Positions 10,396 through 19,361 of a DNA stretch of 64,000 bases are shown here, in pieces. A model generated the notes under the pieces. The model ran no database searches. It was given only the letters and a program-made list of their open reading frames with translations, and had not been told where the DNA came from. Numbering within the stretch: position 1 is the stretch's first letter; every line of letters begins with the position of its first letter. The translations under genes were made by a program, and so were the position numbers. This DNA comes from JAHRAW01 sp965262585. Its GTDB lineage: Bacteria > Pseudomonadota > Gammaproteobacteria > Arenicellales > Poriferihabitantaceae. The stretch is taken from assembly GCA_965262585.1 (NCBI GenBank), contig OZ253546.1, positions 2,418,001-2,482,000 on the forward strand. The letters are read 5' to 3'.

Positions 10396-11361
10396 ATGAA
10401 TACTCCACCGCCAACCGCCGCCATTGATTCCAAGCGTGGGCTTGCCATGGCGCTTATGGTGCTGAGTTCGGTGGTTATCAGTTTCGGCGGTCTCATTGTG
10501 CGTAGTATGGAAGCGGCGCTTCCCTGGCAAATCAACTTTCATCGCTCGGTGGCGTTGTTTGGCGTGGTTAGCATTTTTATTTTGGTGCGCTATCGTGGGC
10601 GGACTATCTCGGCGATTGGTAACATCGGTGCGCTGGGTTGCTTGGGCGGCGTGCTGCTGGGCTTGGCCGGGATGGCGTTTGTGCAGGCACTGACACGAAC
10701 CACGGTCGCCAACACGCTGTTCATCCTCGGTGCTATCCCGTTTTTCGCCGCTCTCTTTGCGCGCGTTTTGCTCAAGGAAAAACTCACTCGGGCGACGCTG
10801 CTGACCATGCTGGCGGCGGCGGCGGGGCTGTCGGTGATGGTGTTCGAGGGCATTGCCATCGGCCTCGGGGCGGGCAATGGTTTTGCGTTGTTGACCGCGC
10901 TGCTGTTCGCGTTGTATGCGGTCATCCTGCGCAGCAAACGGCAGACCGAAATGATGCCTGCGCTACTCATTTCATCGGTGGTGATTATCATCGTCTCGGC
11001 CATCGTGCAGGCCGGCGACCTGGGTATCTCAATGCGCGACTTGATGTTAAGTTTTATCTGGGGCGGGTTGCTTTCCGGGGTGGCGAATTGGTTGTTCATC
11101 TACGCCTCGCGACATCTTGCCGCCGCCGAGGCGACGCTGTTTATGATGTTGGAGTTTGCGCTGGGGCCGTTGTGGGTGTGGCTGGTGATTGACGAGCGGC
11201 CATCCAAGTGGAGCGTCATCGGCGGGCTGCTGGTTATTCTGGCGGTGGCGGTGCGCGCGGTGCTGGAGTTGATGAGCCGAGGTGGCGCACGCGGATCATC
11301 GGTGCACGCTGATGGCACTGCGCGGCCCGGGACATTTCGTCCGCCCAGTTCCCCGGTTTAG
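10396..11361 (+). CDS. DMT-superfamily (EamA) permease
   Basis: 321 residues with about ten hydrophobic segments arranged as two EamA halves, the typical size and layout of inner-membrane drug/metabolite transporters. The first half opens with LAMALMVLSSVVISFGGLIV and includes the conserved run LTRTTVANTLFILGAIPFFAALF; the second half includes LSFIWGGLLSGVANWLFIYA and AAAEATLFMMLEFALGPLW. The frame is open 26 codons further upstream, but the ATG at 10396 fits the hydrophobic start better. The gene converges with frmA, with only 12 bases between the stop codons. The substrate cannot be told from the sequence; metabolite or amino-acid export is usual for this family. Confidence 0.85.
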   Translation: MNTPPPTAAIDSKRGLAMALMVLSSVVISFGGLIVRSMEAALPWQINFHRSVALFGVVSIFILVRYRGRTISAIGNIGALGCLGGVLLGLAGMAFVQALTRTTVANTLFILGAIPFFAALFARVLLKEKLTRATLLTMLAAAAGLSVMVFEGIAIGLGAGNGFALLTALLFALYAVILRSKRQTEMMPALLISSVVIIIVSAIVQAGDLGISMRDLMLSFIWGGLLSGVANWLFIYASRHLAAAEATLFMMLEFALGPLWVWLVIDERPSKWSVIGGLLVILAVAVRAVLELMSRGGARGSSVHADGTARPGTFRPPSSPV

Positions 11362-11373
11362 TAGAGAACCAGT

Positions 11374-12483
11374 TTAGTAAATAATAACCGAACGAATGCT
11401 CTCGCCTGCATGCATCAGGTCGAACGCTTTGTTGATGTCTTCCAAGCCCATGGTGTGGGTGATGAACGGATCCAATTTTATTTCGCCGCGCATGGATTGT
11501 TCGACCATCTCCGGTAATTGACTGCGGCCTTTGACGCCGCCGAAAGCCGAGCCGCGCCACACGCGCCCGGTCACTAACTGAAACGGGCGCGTGCTGATTT
11601 CCTGCCCGGCGCCGGCTACGCCGATGATGATGCTTTCGCCCCAACCCTTGTGGCAACATTCGAGCGCCGCGCGCATGACTTCGACATTGCCGATGCACTC
11701 GAACGAGTAATCGACGCCGCCGTCTGTCAGGTCGACGATGACTTCCTGCACCGGTCGATCGTATTCGCTCGGATTGATCACATCGGTCGCGCCGAGTTGT
11801 TTTGCCAACGGGAATTTATCCGAATTGACATCGATGCCGATGATGCGCCCGGCGTTAGCCATGACCGCGCCTTGTATCACCGCAAGGCCGATGCCGCCGA
11901 GACCGAACACCGCCACGCTCGCCCCCGGCTCGACACCGGCGGTGTTTTTCACCGCACCGATGCCGGTGGTAACGCCGCAACCGAGCAAGCAGATTTTCTC
12001 GAACGGTGCTTCTTTATTGACAACCGCCACCGACACTTCAGCGACTATGGTGTACTCGGAAAAAGTGCTGGTTCCCATGTAATGGTAAAGCGGTTTTCCG
12101 TCCAAGGAAAAACGGCTCGTTCCGTCCGGCATCAAACCTTGTCCCTGAGTTGCGCGCACCGCCGAGCATAAATTGGTTTTGCCTGACTTGCAGAATTTGC
12201 ACACGCGGCATTCCGCCGTGTATAACGGGATTACATGATCCCCCGGCTTCACCGACTTTACCCCGGCACCGACTTCGACCACCACTCCCGCGCCTTCGTG
12301 TCCAAGCACCGAAGGGAAAACCCCCTCCGGATCGGCGCCGCTCAGCGTGAATGCATCGGTATGACATACGCCGGTGGCCTTGATTTGAATCAACACCTCC
12401 CCGGCCTTCGGACCTTCAAGATCAATCTCTTCAATGCGCAAAGGTTTTCCCGCCTCCCACGCAATAGCCGCTCTGGTTTTCAT
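11374..12483 (-). CDS. frmA: S-(hydroxymethyl)glutathione dehydrogenase / class III alcohol dehydrogenase
   Basis: 369 residues from ATG at 12483, the usual length of class III ADH. It oxidises S-hydroxymethylglutathione, the spontaneous adduct of formaldehyde and glutathione, using NAD+, and also reduces S-nitrosoglutathione. Seen: MKTRAAIAWEAGKPL at the N-terminus, a catalytic-zinc region TGVCHTDAFTLSG, GHEGAGVV, the structural-zinc cysteines CRVCKFCKSGKTNLC, and a Rossmann motif VFGLGGIGLAVIQGA. The frame extends 88 codons upstream without family similarity, so that extension is rejected. A GAGG Shine-Dalgarno lies just before the chosen start. No esterase (frmB) or frmR regulator is adjacent. 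It could handle formaldehyde released by demethylation of betaines made by the 49-60 kb cluster; that link is inference. Confidence 0.93.
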   Translation of the reverse strand: MKTRAAIAWEAGKPLRIEEIDLEGPKAGEVLIQIKATGVCHTDAFTLSGADPEGVFPSVLGHEGAGVVVEVGAGVKSVKPGDHVIPLYTAECRVCKFCKSGKTNLCSAVRATQGQGLMPDGTSRFSLDGKPLYHYMGTSTFSEYTIVAEVSVAVVNKEAPFEKICLLGCGVTTGIGAVKNTAGVEPGASVAVFGLGGIGLAVIQGAVMANAGRIIGIDVNSDKFPLAKQLGATDVINPSEYDRPVQEVIVDLTDGGVDYSFECIGNVEVMRAALECCHKGWGESIIIGVAGAGQEISTRPFQLVTGRVWRGSAFGGVKGRSQLPEMVEQSMRGEIKLDPFITHTMGLEDINKAFDLMHAGESIRSVIIY

Positions 12484-12673
12484 CGCATACCTCGTGCTGA
12501 TTATTAATCGCATTGCCGCCGGACACACCGAGGCATCGCTGCGGATTTCAATTCGTACTGTATCACGGTGTATCACAGTCTCGGCATAAGCCACTCCCAA
12601 TAATGACCGCCTACGCCGCTCCTTATCCGTTACAATCGCGCCGCCAATCAATACCGTAAAGCAACCCACACCG

Positions 12674-13255
12674 ATGCCCGCCGACCTCAACAAAAAACTG
12701 GTAATCCAACTCGCCTTGTTCCACATCGGCGTGATTGCGCTGGCCAATTACACGGTGCAATTCACCGGCACCTTCGCCAACTACAACTTCACCTGGGGCA
12801 TGTTCGTCTTCCCGTTGGTCATCCTCGCCACCGACCTCACCGTGCGTTTATCGAACCAACGAAACGCGCGCATCATCGTCGCCATCGCCTACCTCCCGGC
12901 CATCCTCATCAGCGCATGGCTGGCCGACTGGCGTATCGGCATCGCCAGCGGCTGCGCCTACTTGATCGGGCAACTGCTCGACATCGCAGTGTTTCAAAAA
13001 ATCCGCGAACGCAGCAACTTGTGGTGGCCGGCACCACTAATTTCGACCTTATTCGCCAACCTCATCGACACCTACACATTCTACTCAATCGCATTCCACC
13101 GTTCCGCAGACCCATTCATGGCAGAAAACTGGGTCGAATTGGCAAGCGTAGACCTAGCCTTTAAGATCGTCGTTTCCATCCTCGTATTTTTGCCGGTTTA
13201 TGGGGTTTTACTGAACTACTTAAAGGCGGAACTGGCGTTGAACAAATCGTCATAA
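12674..13255 (+). CDS. yhhQ: YhhQ-type queuosine precursor transporter
   Basis: 193 residues, about six membrane segments, VUT/YhhQ family. Members import 7-cyano-7-deazaguanine (preQ0) or preQ1 for tRNA queuosine synthesis. Recognisable stretches are LALFHIGVIALANYTVQF, FPLVILATDLTVRL, GCAYLIGQLLDIAVFQKIR, and LISTLFANLIDTYTFYSIAF near the middle. The product is slightly shorter than the E. coli protein. No preQ1 riboswitch-like pseudoknot is apparent in the 190 bases between the divergent frmA and this start; a weak TACAAT lies at 12631. The 3' end overlaps the converging fic gene by 6 bases. Confidence 0.9.
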   Translation: MPADLNKKLVIQLALFHIGVIALANYTVQFTGTFANYNFTWGMFVFPLVILATDLTVRLSNQRNARIIVAIAYLPAILISAWLADWRIGIASGCAYLIGQLLDIAVFQKIRERSNLWWPAPLISTLFANLIDTYTFYSIAFHRSADPFMAENWVELASVDLAFKIVVSILVFLPVYGVLLNYLKAELALNKSS

Positions 13256-14422
13256 CGGTTCGGTTCCTTCAGTAAGAATGTCGAGATATTTATCGTACGC
13301 GAACACTTGCCCGCGTTGTTTTCCGGTTATTTCTTTGGCGATGCGCAGATGCTCCAGTCTGGCGAGTGCTTTGCTTACGGTTGGCGCGGATAAGTTAAGG
13401 GCTTTTGCCGTTTCCGGAATCTGAACAAACAGTTGCGCTTGCATGTGATCGTGCACGCGCAACATTGAGCCCGACGCCCGCCCCAGTTTCCCTATGCTTG
13501 CGCGATCTTGTTCGTACAAGCGAAGGATTTGTTGCGCGCTGGTGGTCGCTTGTTGTGAGGTTTCTTTGACACCGGTGAGGAAAAATTCGATCCACGATTC
13601 CCATGCGCCTTTTTCCCTGACTTGTTGCAACAGGTCATAGTATTCACCGCGATGGTTTTTAAGGAACAAACTCAAGTACAAGATCGGTTGCTGCAATGCG
13701 CCGCCGGCATACAACAGGAAGGTAATTAGCATACGCCCGATTCTGCCGTTGCCATCGAGGAACGGGTGGATGCTTTCAATCTGCACATGCGCGAGCGCGG
13801 CCTTGAGCAGCAACGGTATCGAGGCATCCGGTTTGTGAATGAACTTTTCCAGATCGCTCATGCAATCGTTCACCACGTTCGGCGGTGGCGGGACATACCG
13901 GGCGTTACCCGGCCGTGTTCCGCCGATCCAGTTTTGACTACGCCTGAATTCGCCGGGTTGTTTATCGCTACCCCTGCCTGTTGCCAACAATTTTCCGTGC
14001 ACCTCCTTGATTAACCGATTGCATACCGGCATTCCTTCTTGCAGTTTCTGTATGCCGTATTGCATCGCAGTAACATACAACGATGCTTCCAAGAGATCAT
14101 CAATCGGCACATCGGACTCGCCCTCGACATCGAAGCGCAAAAGATCGGCAAGCGAAGATTGTGTCCCTTCTATTTGCGCCGACAACACCGCTTCCTTGCG
14201 CGCATACATATAGACGAACATTTGCGGGTCGGGCAGCGTGGCGTTCATGCCATCGAGGCGACCAAGCGCCAGATTGGTTTCTGCCATCAAGGTCTGGAGC
14301 GGCCCGAGGCGCAACGCCGGAACCGGCGGCAAAGGCGCCGGAATAAAAGCGCGCACCTCCTCACCCATCGTCGAATTTACGATGTGGCGTCCGGTTTTGC
14401 GAATTGGATTTGAGTGAGTCAT
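13250..14422 (-). CDS. Class II Fic-domain adenylyltransferase with C-terminal winged helix
   Basis: 390 residues from ATG at 14422; a TTG nine codons upstream is the alternative start. Fic enzymes usually transfer AMP from ATP to hydroxyl groups of target proteins. Seen: an N-terminal inhibitory motif SAQIEG at about residues 81-86 (S-x3-E-G, which places it in class II), the catalytic motif HPFLDGNGRIGR at about 219-230, and a C-terminal helix-turn-helix (ETAKALNLSAPTVSKALARL) that could bind DNA. The upstream region carries two inverted repeats (14426-14441 and 14454-14485), so autoregulation is plausible. It stands next to the type I restriction operon on the same strand, separated by 151 bases. 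Its target protein is unknown. Confidence 0.9.
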   Translation of the reverse strand: MTHSNPIRKTGRHIVNSTMGEEVRAFIPAPLPPVPALRLGPLQTLMAETNLALGRLDGMNATLPDPQMFVYMYARKEAVLSAQIEGTQSSLADLLRFDVEGESDVPIDDLLEASLYVTAMQYGIQKLQEGMPVCNRLIKEVHGKLLATGRGSDKQPGEFRRSQNWIGGTRPGNARYVPPPPNVVNDCMSDLEKFIHKPDASIPLLLKAALAHVQIESIHPFLDGNGRIGRMLITFLLYAGGALQQPILYLSLFLKNHRGEYYDLLQQVREKGAWESWIEFFLTGVKETSQQATTSAQQILRLYEQDRASIGKLGRASGSMLRVHDHMQAQLFVQIPETAKALNLSAPTVSKALARLEHLRIAKEITGKQRGQVFAYDKYLDILTEGTEPL

Positions 14423-14453
14423 TATCGTAAGTATCCTTACGTTAGCCAACGGT

Positions 14454-14485
14454 TAAGTAAAGAATAACACATTATTGTTTACTTA
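14454..14485 (-). promoter_or_regulatory. Inverted repeat upstream of fic, candidate operator
   Basis: Arms TAAGTAAAGAATAA (14454-14467) and TTATTGTTTACTTA (14472-14485) are complementary except at one position, around CACA. A second dyad CGTAAG-TATC-CTTACG lies at 14426-14441, immediately before the fic ATG. Their position in the likely promoter, and the winged-helix domain of the Fic protein, suggest autoregulation. No binding evidence is available. Confidence 0.5.
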
Positions 14486-14573
14486 CGCCAATATAAAGAA
14501 ACTTAAACCGCTATTCTTTTCTTAAATCCCCCCAAAATCCTCACCCACGCACTCCCGCCCTGCAGGGCCTCGG

Positions 14574-17500
14574 CTACTCGCGTAAATCTCCCCGTTGCGC
14601 ATAAGTCAAATCGAACACCGTATTCGTCATCCAGCGTTTGAAGTCTTCGTTGTCTGCAAACTGTTTGAATAATTCCGTATCGTCTTTGAACAAAGACTGC
14701 ATCACGCGCTCCAGAGTCTTGTTAAGTTCAACGCGCGCGTTTGTTTTATCAGAGTTTGTTATGGCATTACGATACGCCCGATCAGAGTTCACGCGATTTG
14801 GGATGTCTTGAGTGATGAGTTTTTCAACCCGGTCTTTGTCGTTCCATTTAATATCCCCGAAGAGGCTGTTGAAAGTATTGATGATGTCTGACAGAGATTC
14901 CATTTCCGGCTCGGATAGGCCATGGCCGTTACTGAGTGGTAACGATTCAATTTCGCTGTCTTGGTCGGGGAGTCCTATCTCATTCATCGCCTGCTTCTCG
15001 ACGCGGTAAGTCTCCATGTCTATGATTTCCAGAATCCCTTTGGACAAATCATCCTCGATTGGTGCCGGCAGTTTCAGTACGAGAAAATTCAAAAAAATGG
15101 ACAACTTCTCCCATTCGGGGTTGGCGTACGGCAAGATTGAAGAAAGAAATCCGTAAGTTCGTATGAATATTTTCGTTTTGCCCTTGAAGTCCACCTGACG
15201 GTCTTCGTCCAGGTGTTCTATGTAAACCGCCACGCAGGCGTCAAGGATCGAATCGAGTTGGTCGCGCTCGGCCCCGTCGAGATACCGTTTCACCAGATCG
15301 GTGATTTGCTCCTGAGAATAAACCTGGTGGCCGTCGAGATCGGCCTTCAAGTCGTGCAGTTTGTTGGGGTCGGTTTCGTCCGCGAGAATGGTTGTGCGGT
15401 AATAATCAGCGAACGAATTTTGGATCGTATCCGTGTCATTCATAAAATCTAACACAAAAACATCGCTTTTCTTTGGGTGCGCTCGATTGAGCCGAGATAG
15501 CGTCTGCACCGCCTTGATGCCGGAGAGGGTTTTATCCACATACATGGTGTGCAACAGTGGCTCATCGTAGCCGGTCTGGAACTTATCGGCGCAGATTAGA
15601 AAACGGTAGGGGTCTTCCTGGATTTTCTCGGCGATCTTGCTGGACGGAAAACCATTGAGAGACGCCTCTGAGACATTTGTGTCGCCATAACTATGCTCGC
15701 CGGAGAAAGCGACGATGGCCTCGTAGTTGCTCTTGCGCTCGGTCAGATAGTCGCGGATGGCGTGGAAGTATTTGATTGCCCGGCCGACGCCGTTGGTCAC
15801 CACCATGGCGCGAGCCTGACCGCCGATTTTACCTTGGGCTAAAACTTGCGTATGGAAATGGTCCACCATAATCTCGGCCTTGAGCCGTATCGCATGTTTG
15901 TGACCTTCAACATAGTTCCGCAACTTTTTATTCGCCCGTTTGCTGTCGAACTCAGGATCATCCTCTATGGTCTTGATCAATTTATAATAACTGTTGACCG
16001 GTGTATAGCGCGCCAGCACATCGAGGATAAAGCCTTCTTGAATGGCCTGCTTCATTGTGTAACTATGAAAGGGCAAATGCTTGGTTGTGCCATCCGCTTG
16101 CGCATCCGGCTTGCCAAAGATTTCTAGCGTCTTGGGCTTCGGTGTAGCGGTAAAAGCAAAATAACTGGCGTTGGGCAGCAAGCGGCGTCCTTCTATCAAT
16201 CGGTTAATCTGGTCTTCGAAAGTTTCACTATCTCCCTCCCGCCCGCTTTCGGAAAGTGCCCGTGCAATCGCCGCCGAAGTTTTCCCGCCCTGACTCGAAT
16301 GCGCTTCGTCAATAATGATGGCAAAGGCGCGGCCACGCTGCTGGTTGCCGATCTCATCGAGAATGAACGGAAATTTCTGTACCGTGGAGATGATAATCTT
16401 TTTGCCGCTTTCGATGAATTTGCGCAAATCCCCCGAACGCTTGGCATGACCGACCGTCGCACCCACCTGCGCAAATTGCTTAATCGTATCGCAGATCTGC
16501 CGATCGAGGAGGCGTCGGTCGGTAACCACGATGATCGAATCGAATACCAGATTGCCGTCTTTAGTAAGGTCGATAAGTTGATGCGCCAGCCAGGCAATGG
16601 AATTGGACTTACCGCTACCCGCCGAATGCTGAATCAGATAGCATTGGCCGGCACCTTCTTGTTGGGCATCGGTCAGTAGTCGCCGCACGACGTCGAGTTG
16701 GTGGTAGCGTGGCCAAATCTGAGTACGATTCTTATTGCCGGTCCGTTGGGTTGCCTCCACCACGACCTGAGCATAATTTTCAATGATATTGGTCAGGCTC
16801 TCACGGGTCATCACTTCCCGCCACAGATAGTCCGTCTTGAGTCCATCAGGATTCGGCGGGTTGCCCGCACCATCGTTCCAGCCGCGATTGAAAGGAAGAA
16901 ACCATGAGTTATTGCCCGTTAGATCCGTGCAGAAGTACGCCTCATTCTCATCCACTGCAAAATGCGCCACGCAACAACCAAACTTGAATAGCGATTCGCG
17001 TGGACTGCGATCTTTTTTATACTGCTGTATCGCATCATGCACAGTCTGTCTGGTGAGATTGTTTTTCAATTCAACAGTGAAGACCGGCAGGCCGTTGATA
17101 AAAAGCCCTATGTCGAGTGCCCGATGAGTCTCGTTAATGCTGTAGCGCAACTGCCGGGTAACGCTGAAGCGATTTTGTTCGAATAGTACTTTAGCCTGCG
17201 CGTTCCCGGCCGAGGGCGTACCATAGAAAAGGTCGATATGGTGTGCGCCGTGGCTGATACCGTTGCGAAATACATCTATCGTACCGCGCTTCAATATCTC
17301 TTTCCGCAGCCGATCAAGGAACTTGCGTCGAGGCGGGCCGTCTTCGGAAAGCGGCAGGGATTTGGCGGTCTCGGGTTGGGTGATTCGTAGAAAGGCTGCC
17401 AGTTGCACCAAATCAACACAGTATTCACGATCATAGTCATGGTGATTACCCGCGCTCCAGCCTGCACCACCGGGGTCGTTCGGTGGCTCGTTCGCGGTCG

Positions 17501-17585
17501 GGCCCGATGGCGGGTCGCAGGGGACACCGGACAGTATCTCGCAGACCAGTCCTTCAAGATTGCGTTCGGTGGTGTCGGTGGTCAT
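14574..17585 (-). CDS. hsdR: Type I restriction endonuclease, R (motor/nuclease) subunit
   Basis: 1003 residues, normal for HsdR. The subunit joins HsdM and HsdS to translocate and cleave unmodified DNA. Seen: an N-terminal PD-(D/E)xK nuclease (D158 in RALDIGLF, E172 and K174 in FTVELKN), Walker A SAGSGKS at 320-326, DEAH box AIIIDEAHSSQGG at about 422-434, and the SF2 motif FTATPKPKTLEIFG. A helical C-terminal region follows. It is the last gene of the operon, 50 bases after darG, and so is physically separated from hsdM and hsdS by the PARIS-like gene and darTG. No frameshift is seen, so the enzyme should be active. Confidence 0.95.
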   Translation of the reverse strand: MTTDTTERNLEGLVCEILSGVPCDPPSGPTANEPPNDPGGAGWSAGNHHDYDREYCVDLVQLAAFLRITQPETAKSLPLSEDGPPRRKFLDRLRKEILKRGTIDVFRNGISHGAHHIDLFYGTPSAGNAQAKVLFEQNRFSVTRQLRYSINETHRALDIGLFINGLPVFTVELKNNLTRQTVHDAIQQYKKDRSPRESLFKFGCCVAHFAVDENEAYFCTDLTGNNSWFLPFNRGWNDGAGNPPNPDGLKTDYLWREVMTRESLTNIIENYAQVVVEATQRTGNKNRTQIWPRYHQLDVVRRLLTDAQQEGAGQCYLIQHSAGSGKSNSIAWLAHQLIDLTKDGNLVFDSIIVVTDRRLLDRQICDTIKQFAQVGATVGHAKRSGDLRKFIESGKKIIISTVQKFPFILDEIGNQQRGRAFAIIIDEAHSSQGGKTSAAIARALSESGREGDSETFEDQINRLIEGRRLLPNASYFAFTATPKPKTLEIFGKPDAQADGTTKHLPFHSYTMKQAIQEGFILDVLARYTPVNSYYKLIKTIEDDPEFDSKRANKKLRNYVEGHKHAIRLKAEIMVDHFHTQVLAQGKIGGQARAMVVTNGVGRAIKYFHAIRDYLTERKSNYEAIVAFSGEHSYGDTNVSEASLNGFPSSKIAEKIQEDPYRFLICADKFQTGYDEPLLHTMYVDKTLSGIKAVQTLSRLNRAHPKKSDVFVLDFMNDTDTIQNSFADYYRTTILADETDPNKLHDLKADLDGHQVYSQEQITDLVKRYLDGAERDQLDSILDACVAVYIEHLDEDRQVDFKGKTKIFIRTYGFLSSILPYANPEWEKLSIFLNFLVLKLPAPIEDDLSKGILEIIDMETYRVEKQAMNEIGLPDQDSEIESLPLSNGHGLSEPEMESLSDIINTFNSLFGDIKWNDKDRVEKLITQDIPNRVNSDRAYRNAITNSDKTNARVELNKTLERVMQSLFKDDTELFKQFADNEDFKRWMTNTVFDLTYAQRGDLRE

Positions 17586-17635
17586 GTTTGGTTTAACTCA
17601 TAAAAAGGACAATGCGCGCATTGAGCGAGGGTTGC

Positions 17636-18697
17636 TTATTCAAACTGCTCCGTTAAGTTTGACGCTACCCAGTCTTTTTGTGCTAACACATCGTATGCCA
17701 ACTTAATTTGACGTGGTGAAAACTTCTTCTTTCGCTCACCCCATTTATGTGTCATGGAAATCACCTCATCAATATTGCGAGGAGATTCTTTATTCAAAAC
17801 CCAATGCACCGTAGACAGCAATTCCATACCGAAAGGTGATTCAAATCCCTCGATAAGGTGAAAAACCTTTTCAAGACGCTGGAGGGTTTCAGGGGTATCG
17901 TTAAGAAATTTCTGTGCGTCATCAAGCGCACCCGGAACCAGTTTTAACTCTTTACCCGGTGAATCGCCGCCATCGGCGTAACCGGACACCAAATGTCCTT
18001 CAATAGCATGGAGTACATGCCCAAGATTATTTGCATAGGGACCATATAAAGCTTTTTCATATTTCAGTCTCAACGGTTCACCTGCAATCTGTGTGAAGTA
18101 CATCAACTTGTGGACTTCCAGCAAAGTCACGAACGGGTCGAGCAAACCCGCAAGATAACCATGCATTAAACTGACGAGTGCGGCTCTTCCCGGGGTCATG
18201 GTCGGAACCTTGCGATTGCGCGTCATCTTATTTGCTTCCGGTGCGCCTTTTGGTTTATAGACAATTATCTGAACTTCTTCCATGTCTCGAAACGCGGTTT
18301 TTATGCAAGCAAGAACCTGTTCCCAGTCCAATCCACCGAGACCGCTACCCAGTGGTGGAATGGCAATGGATTGAATTTTGTGTTTCTTGATCTCTTCCAC
18401 CAGTGCTTGCAGGCCGGATTCAATATCCTCTATCCGACTTTCTCCGCGCCAATGTCGCTTGGTTGGAAAATTGATGATGTAGTGGGGATTGGTATATTCA
18501 CCGGTCTTGAAAGTGAACATCCGTCCGGGTTTTACTTCTTGGTGCTTGCAGGCGGCGGCATAGGCTTTGAAGTTTTCAGGAAATATTTTTTTGAATTGAA
18601 GCGCGATACCGCGCCCCATGACGCCGACGCAATTCACCGTATTGACAAGCGCCTCGGTGCGTTCTGTCAGAATATCACCACTCGTGTATTTAATCAT
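17636..18697 (-). CDS. darG: DarG antitoxin: macrodomain DNA ADP-ribosylglycohydrolase
   Basis: 353 residues, matching the length of known DarG. The N-terminal macrodomain (about 1-155) begins MIKYTSGDILTERTEALVNT and contains the substrate loops NCVGVMGRGIALQFK and IPPLGSGLGGLDW. The C-terminal half (about 165-353) corresponds to the domain that binds and blocks DarT directly. In characterised pairs DarG removes ADP-ribose from thymidine bases in single-stranded DNA and so reverses DarT. It lies 19 bases after darT and 50 before hsdR on the same strand, so the toxin-antitoxin pair sits inside the restriction operon. Both the toxin and the antitoxin frames are intact. Confidence 0.9.
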   Translation of the reverse strand: MIKYTSGDILTERTEALVNTVNCVGVMGRGIALQFKKIFPENFKAYAAACKHQEVKPGRMFTFKTGEYTNPHYIINFPTKRHWRGESRIEDIESGLQALVEEIKKHKIQSIAIPPLGSGLGGLDWEQVLACIKTAFRDMEEVQIIVYKPKGAPEANKMTRNRKVPTMTPGRAALVSLMHGYLAGLLDPFVTLLEVHKLMYFTQIAGEPLRLKYEKALYGPYANNLGHVLHAIEGHLVSGYADGGDSPGKELKLVPGALDDAQKFLNDTPETLQRLEKVFHLIEGFESPFGMELLSTVHWVLNKESPRNIDEVISMTHKWGERKKKFSPRQIKLAYDVLAQKDWVASNLTEQFE

Positions 18698-18716
18698 TTT
18701 GATGGTACCTCGCTGT

Positions 18717-19361
18717 TTAATAATACCATTCTGGGATCATCTCGATTGGTGGCCGGTGACCATCAACCGGCAAAGCATTGGTGGCCTGTTGGTGAACTAT
18801 ATTCGAGTATACGCCGATACGCTCAACCAAATGCCATGGAAAGTAGAGTTCTAACAGAAATTCTGCTTGCTTTCCGTATTTGTGAAGTTTCCAATCATTT
18901 GCCTGCACGGCTTCCCAATCAATTTCACTCAAATACTTTCGGTCACAATAATCTTCAAAATAATATGAACTCGCATTTGAATTGGTGAAAGCCCAGCGTT
19001 GTTCATTTGCCTCCGCCCACTCGACAGATGCATGAAAATCGGCCTCCAGATGCACAATAGGGCCTTGCCCGCCCCGGTAGACAAGATCAACGTGGTTAGA
19101 TTGGTAAAGTAAATAGAGCATGACCGATCGGGGGCAAAAATAGAACGGAACGCAATCGCCCACACGCAAATTGGAATGACTTGGTAGTGGTAGGTGAAGT
19201 CTCCGTTCCTTGATATTGTTTATACCGATGTCGGTGCCCGGTGAGTTGTGTTTGACCATTACTGCATCGCAGCAAAGACCACCATCAGCGGCAATCGAAG
19301 GCAATCGGTCTACATGAACAATATGATAGATTTTCGGCCTGGCGGGCACCGACAAAGTCAC
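18717..19361 (-). CDS. darT: DarT toxin: thymidine-specific DNA ADP-ribosyltransferase
   Basis: 214 residues, DarT (DUF4433) family. These enzymes attach ADP-ribose from NAD+ to thymidine in single-stranded DNA, blocking replication; several act as phage-defence toxins. Seen: PKIYHIVHVDRLPSIAADGG at the N-terminus, NNIKERRL with the NAD-contacting arginine at about 53, VPFYFCPRSVMLYLLYQ, and KQAEFLLELYFPW, where E167 is the expected catalytic glutamate. The start is GTG at 19361, overlapping the hsdS stop as GTGA, which indicates translational coupling to the specificity subunit. The partner darG follows directly. Confidence 0.92.
   Translation of the reverse strand: MTLSVPARPKIYHIVHVDRLPSIAADGGLCCDAVMVKHNSPGTDIGINNIKERRLHLPLPSHSNLRVGDCVPFYFCPRSVMLYLLYQSNHVDLVYRGGQGPIVHLEADFHASVEWAEANEQRWAFTNSNASSYYFEDYCDRKYLSEIDWEAVQANDWKLHKYGKQAEFLLELYFPWHLVERIGVYSNIVHQQATNALPVDGHRPPIEMIPEWYY

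Noticed and set aside
10638..11192. 184-codon frame overlapping the DMT permease
   Set aside because: Out-of-frame shadow rich in Arg/Gly/His; the permease frame has clear EamA signatures.
12484..12673. preQ1 riboswitch before yhhQ
   Set aside because: No convincing stem-loop plus A-rich tail matching the preQ1 classes is visible in this gap.
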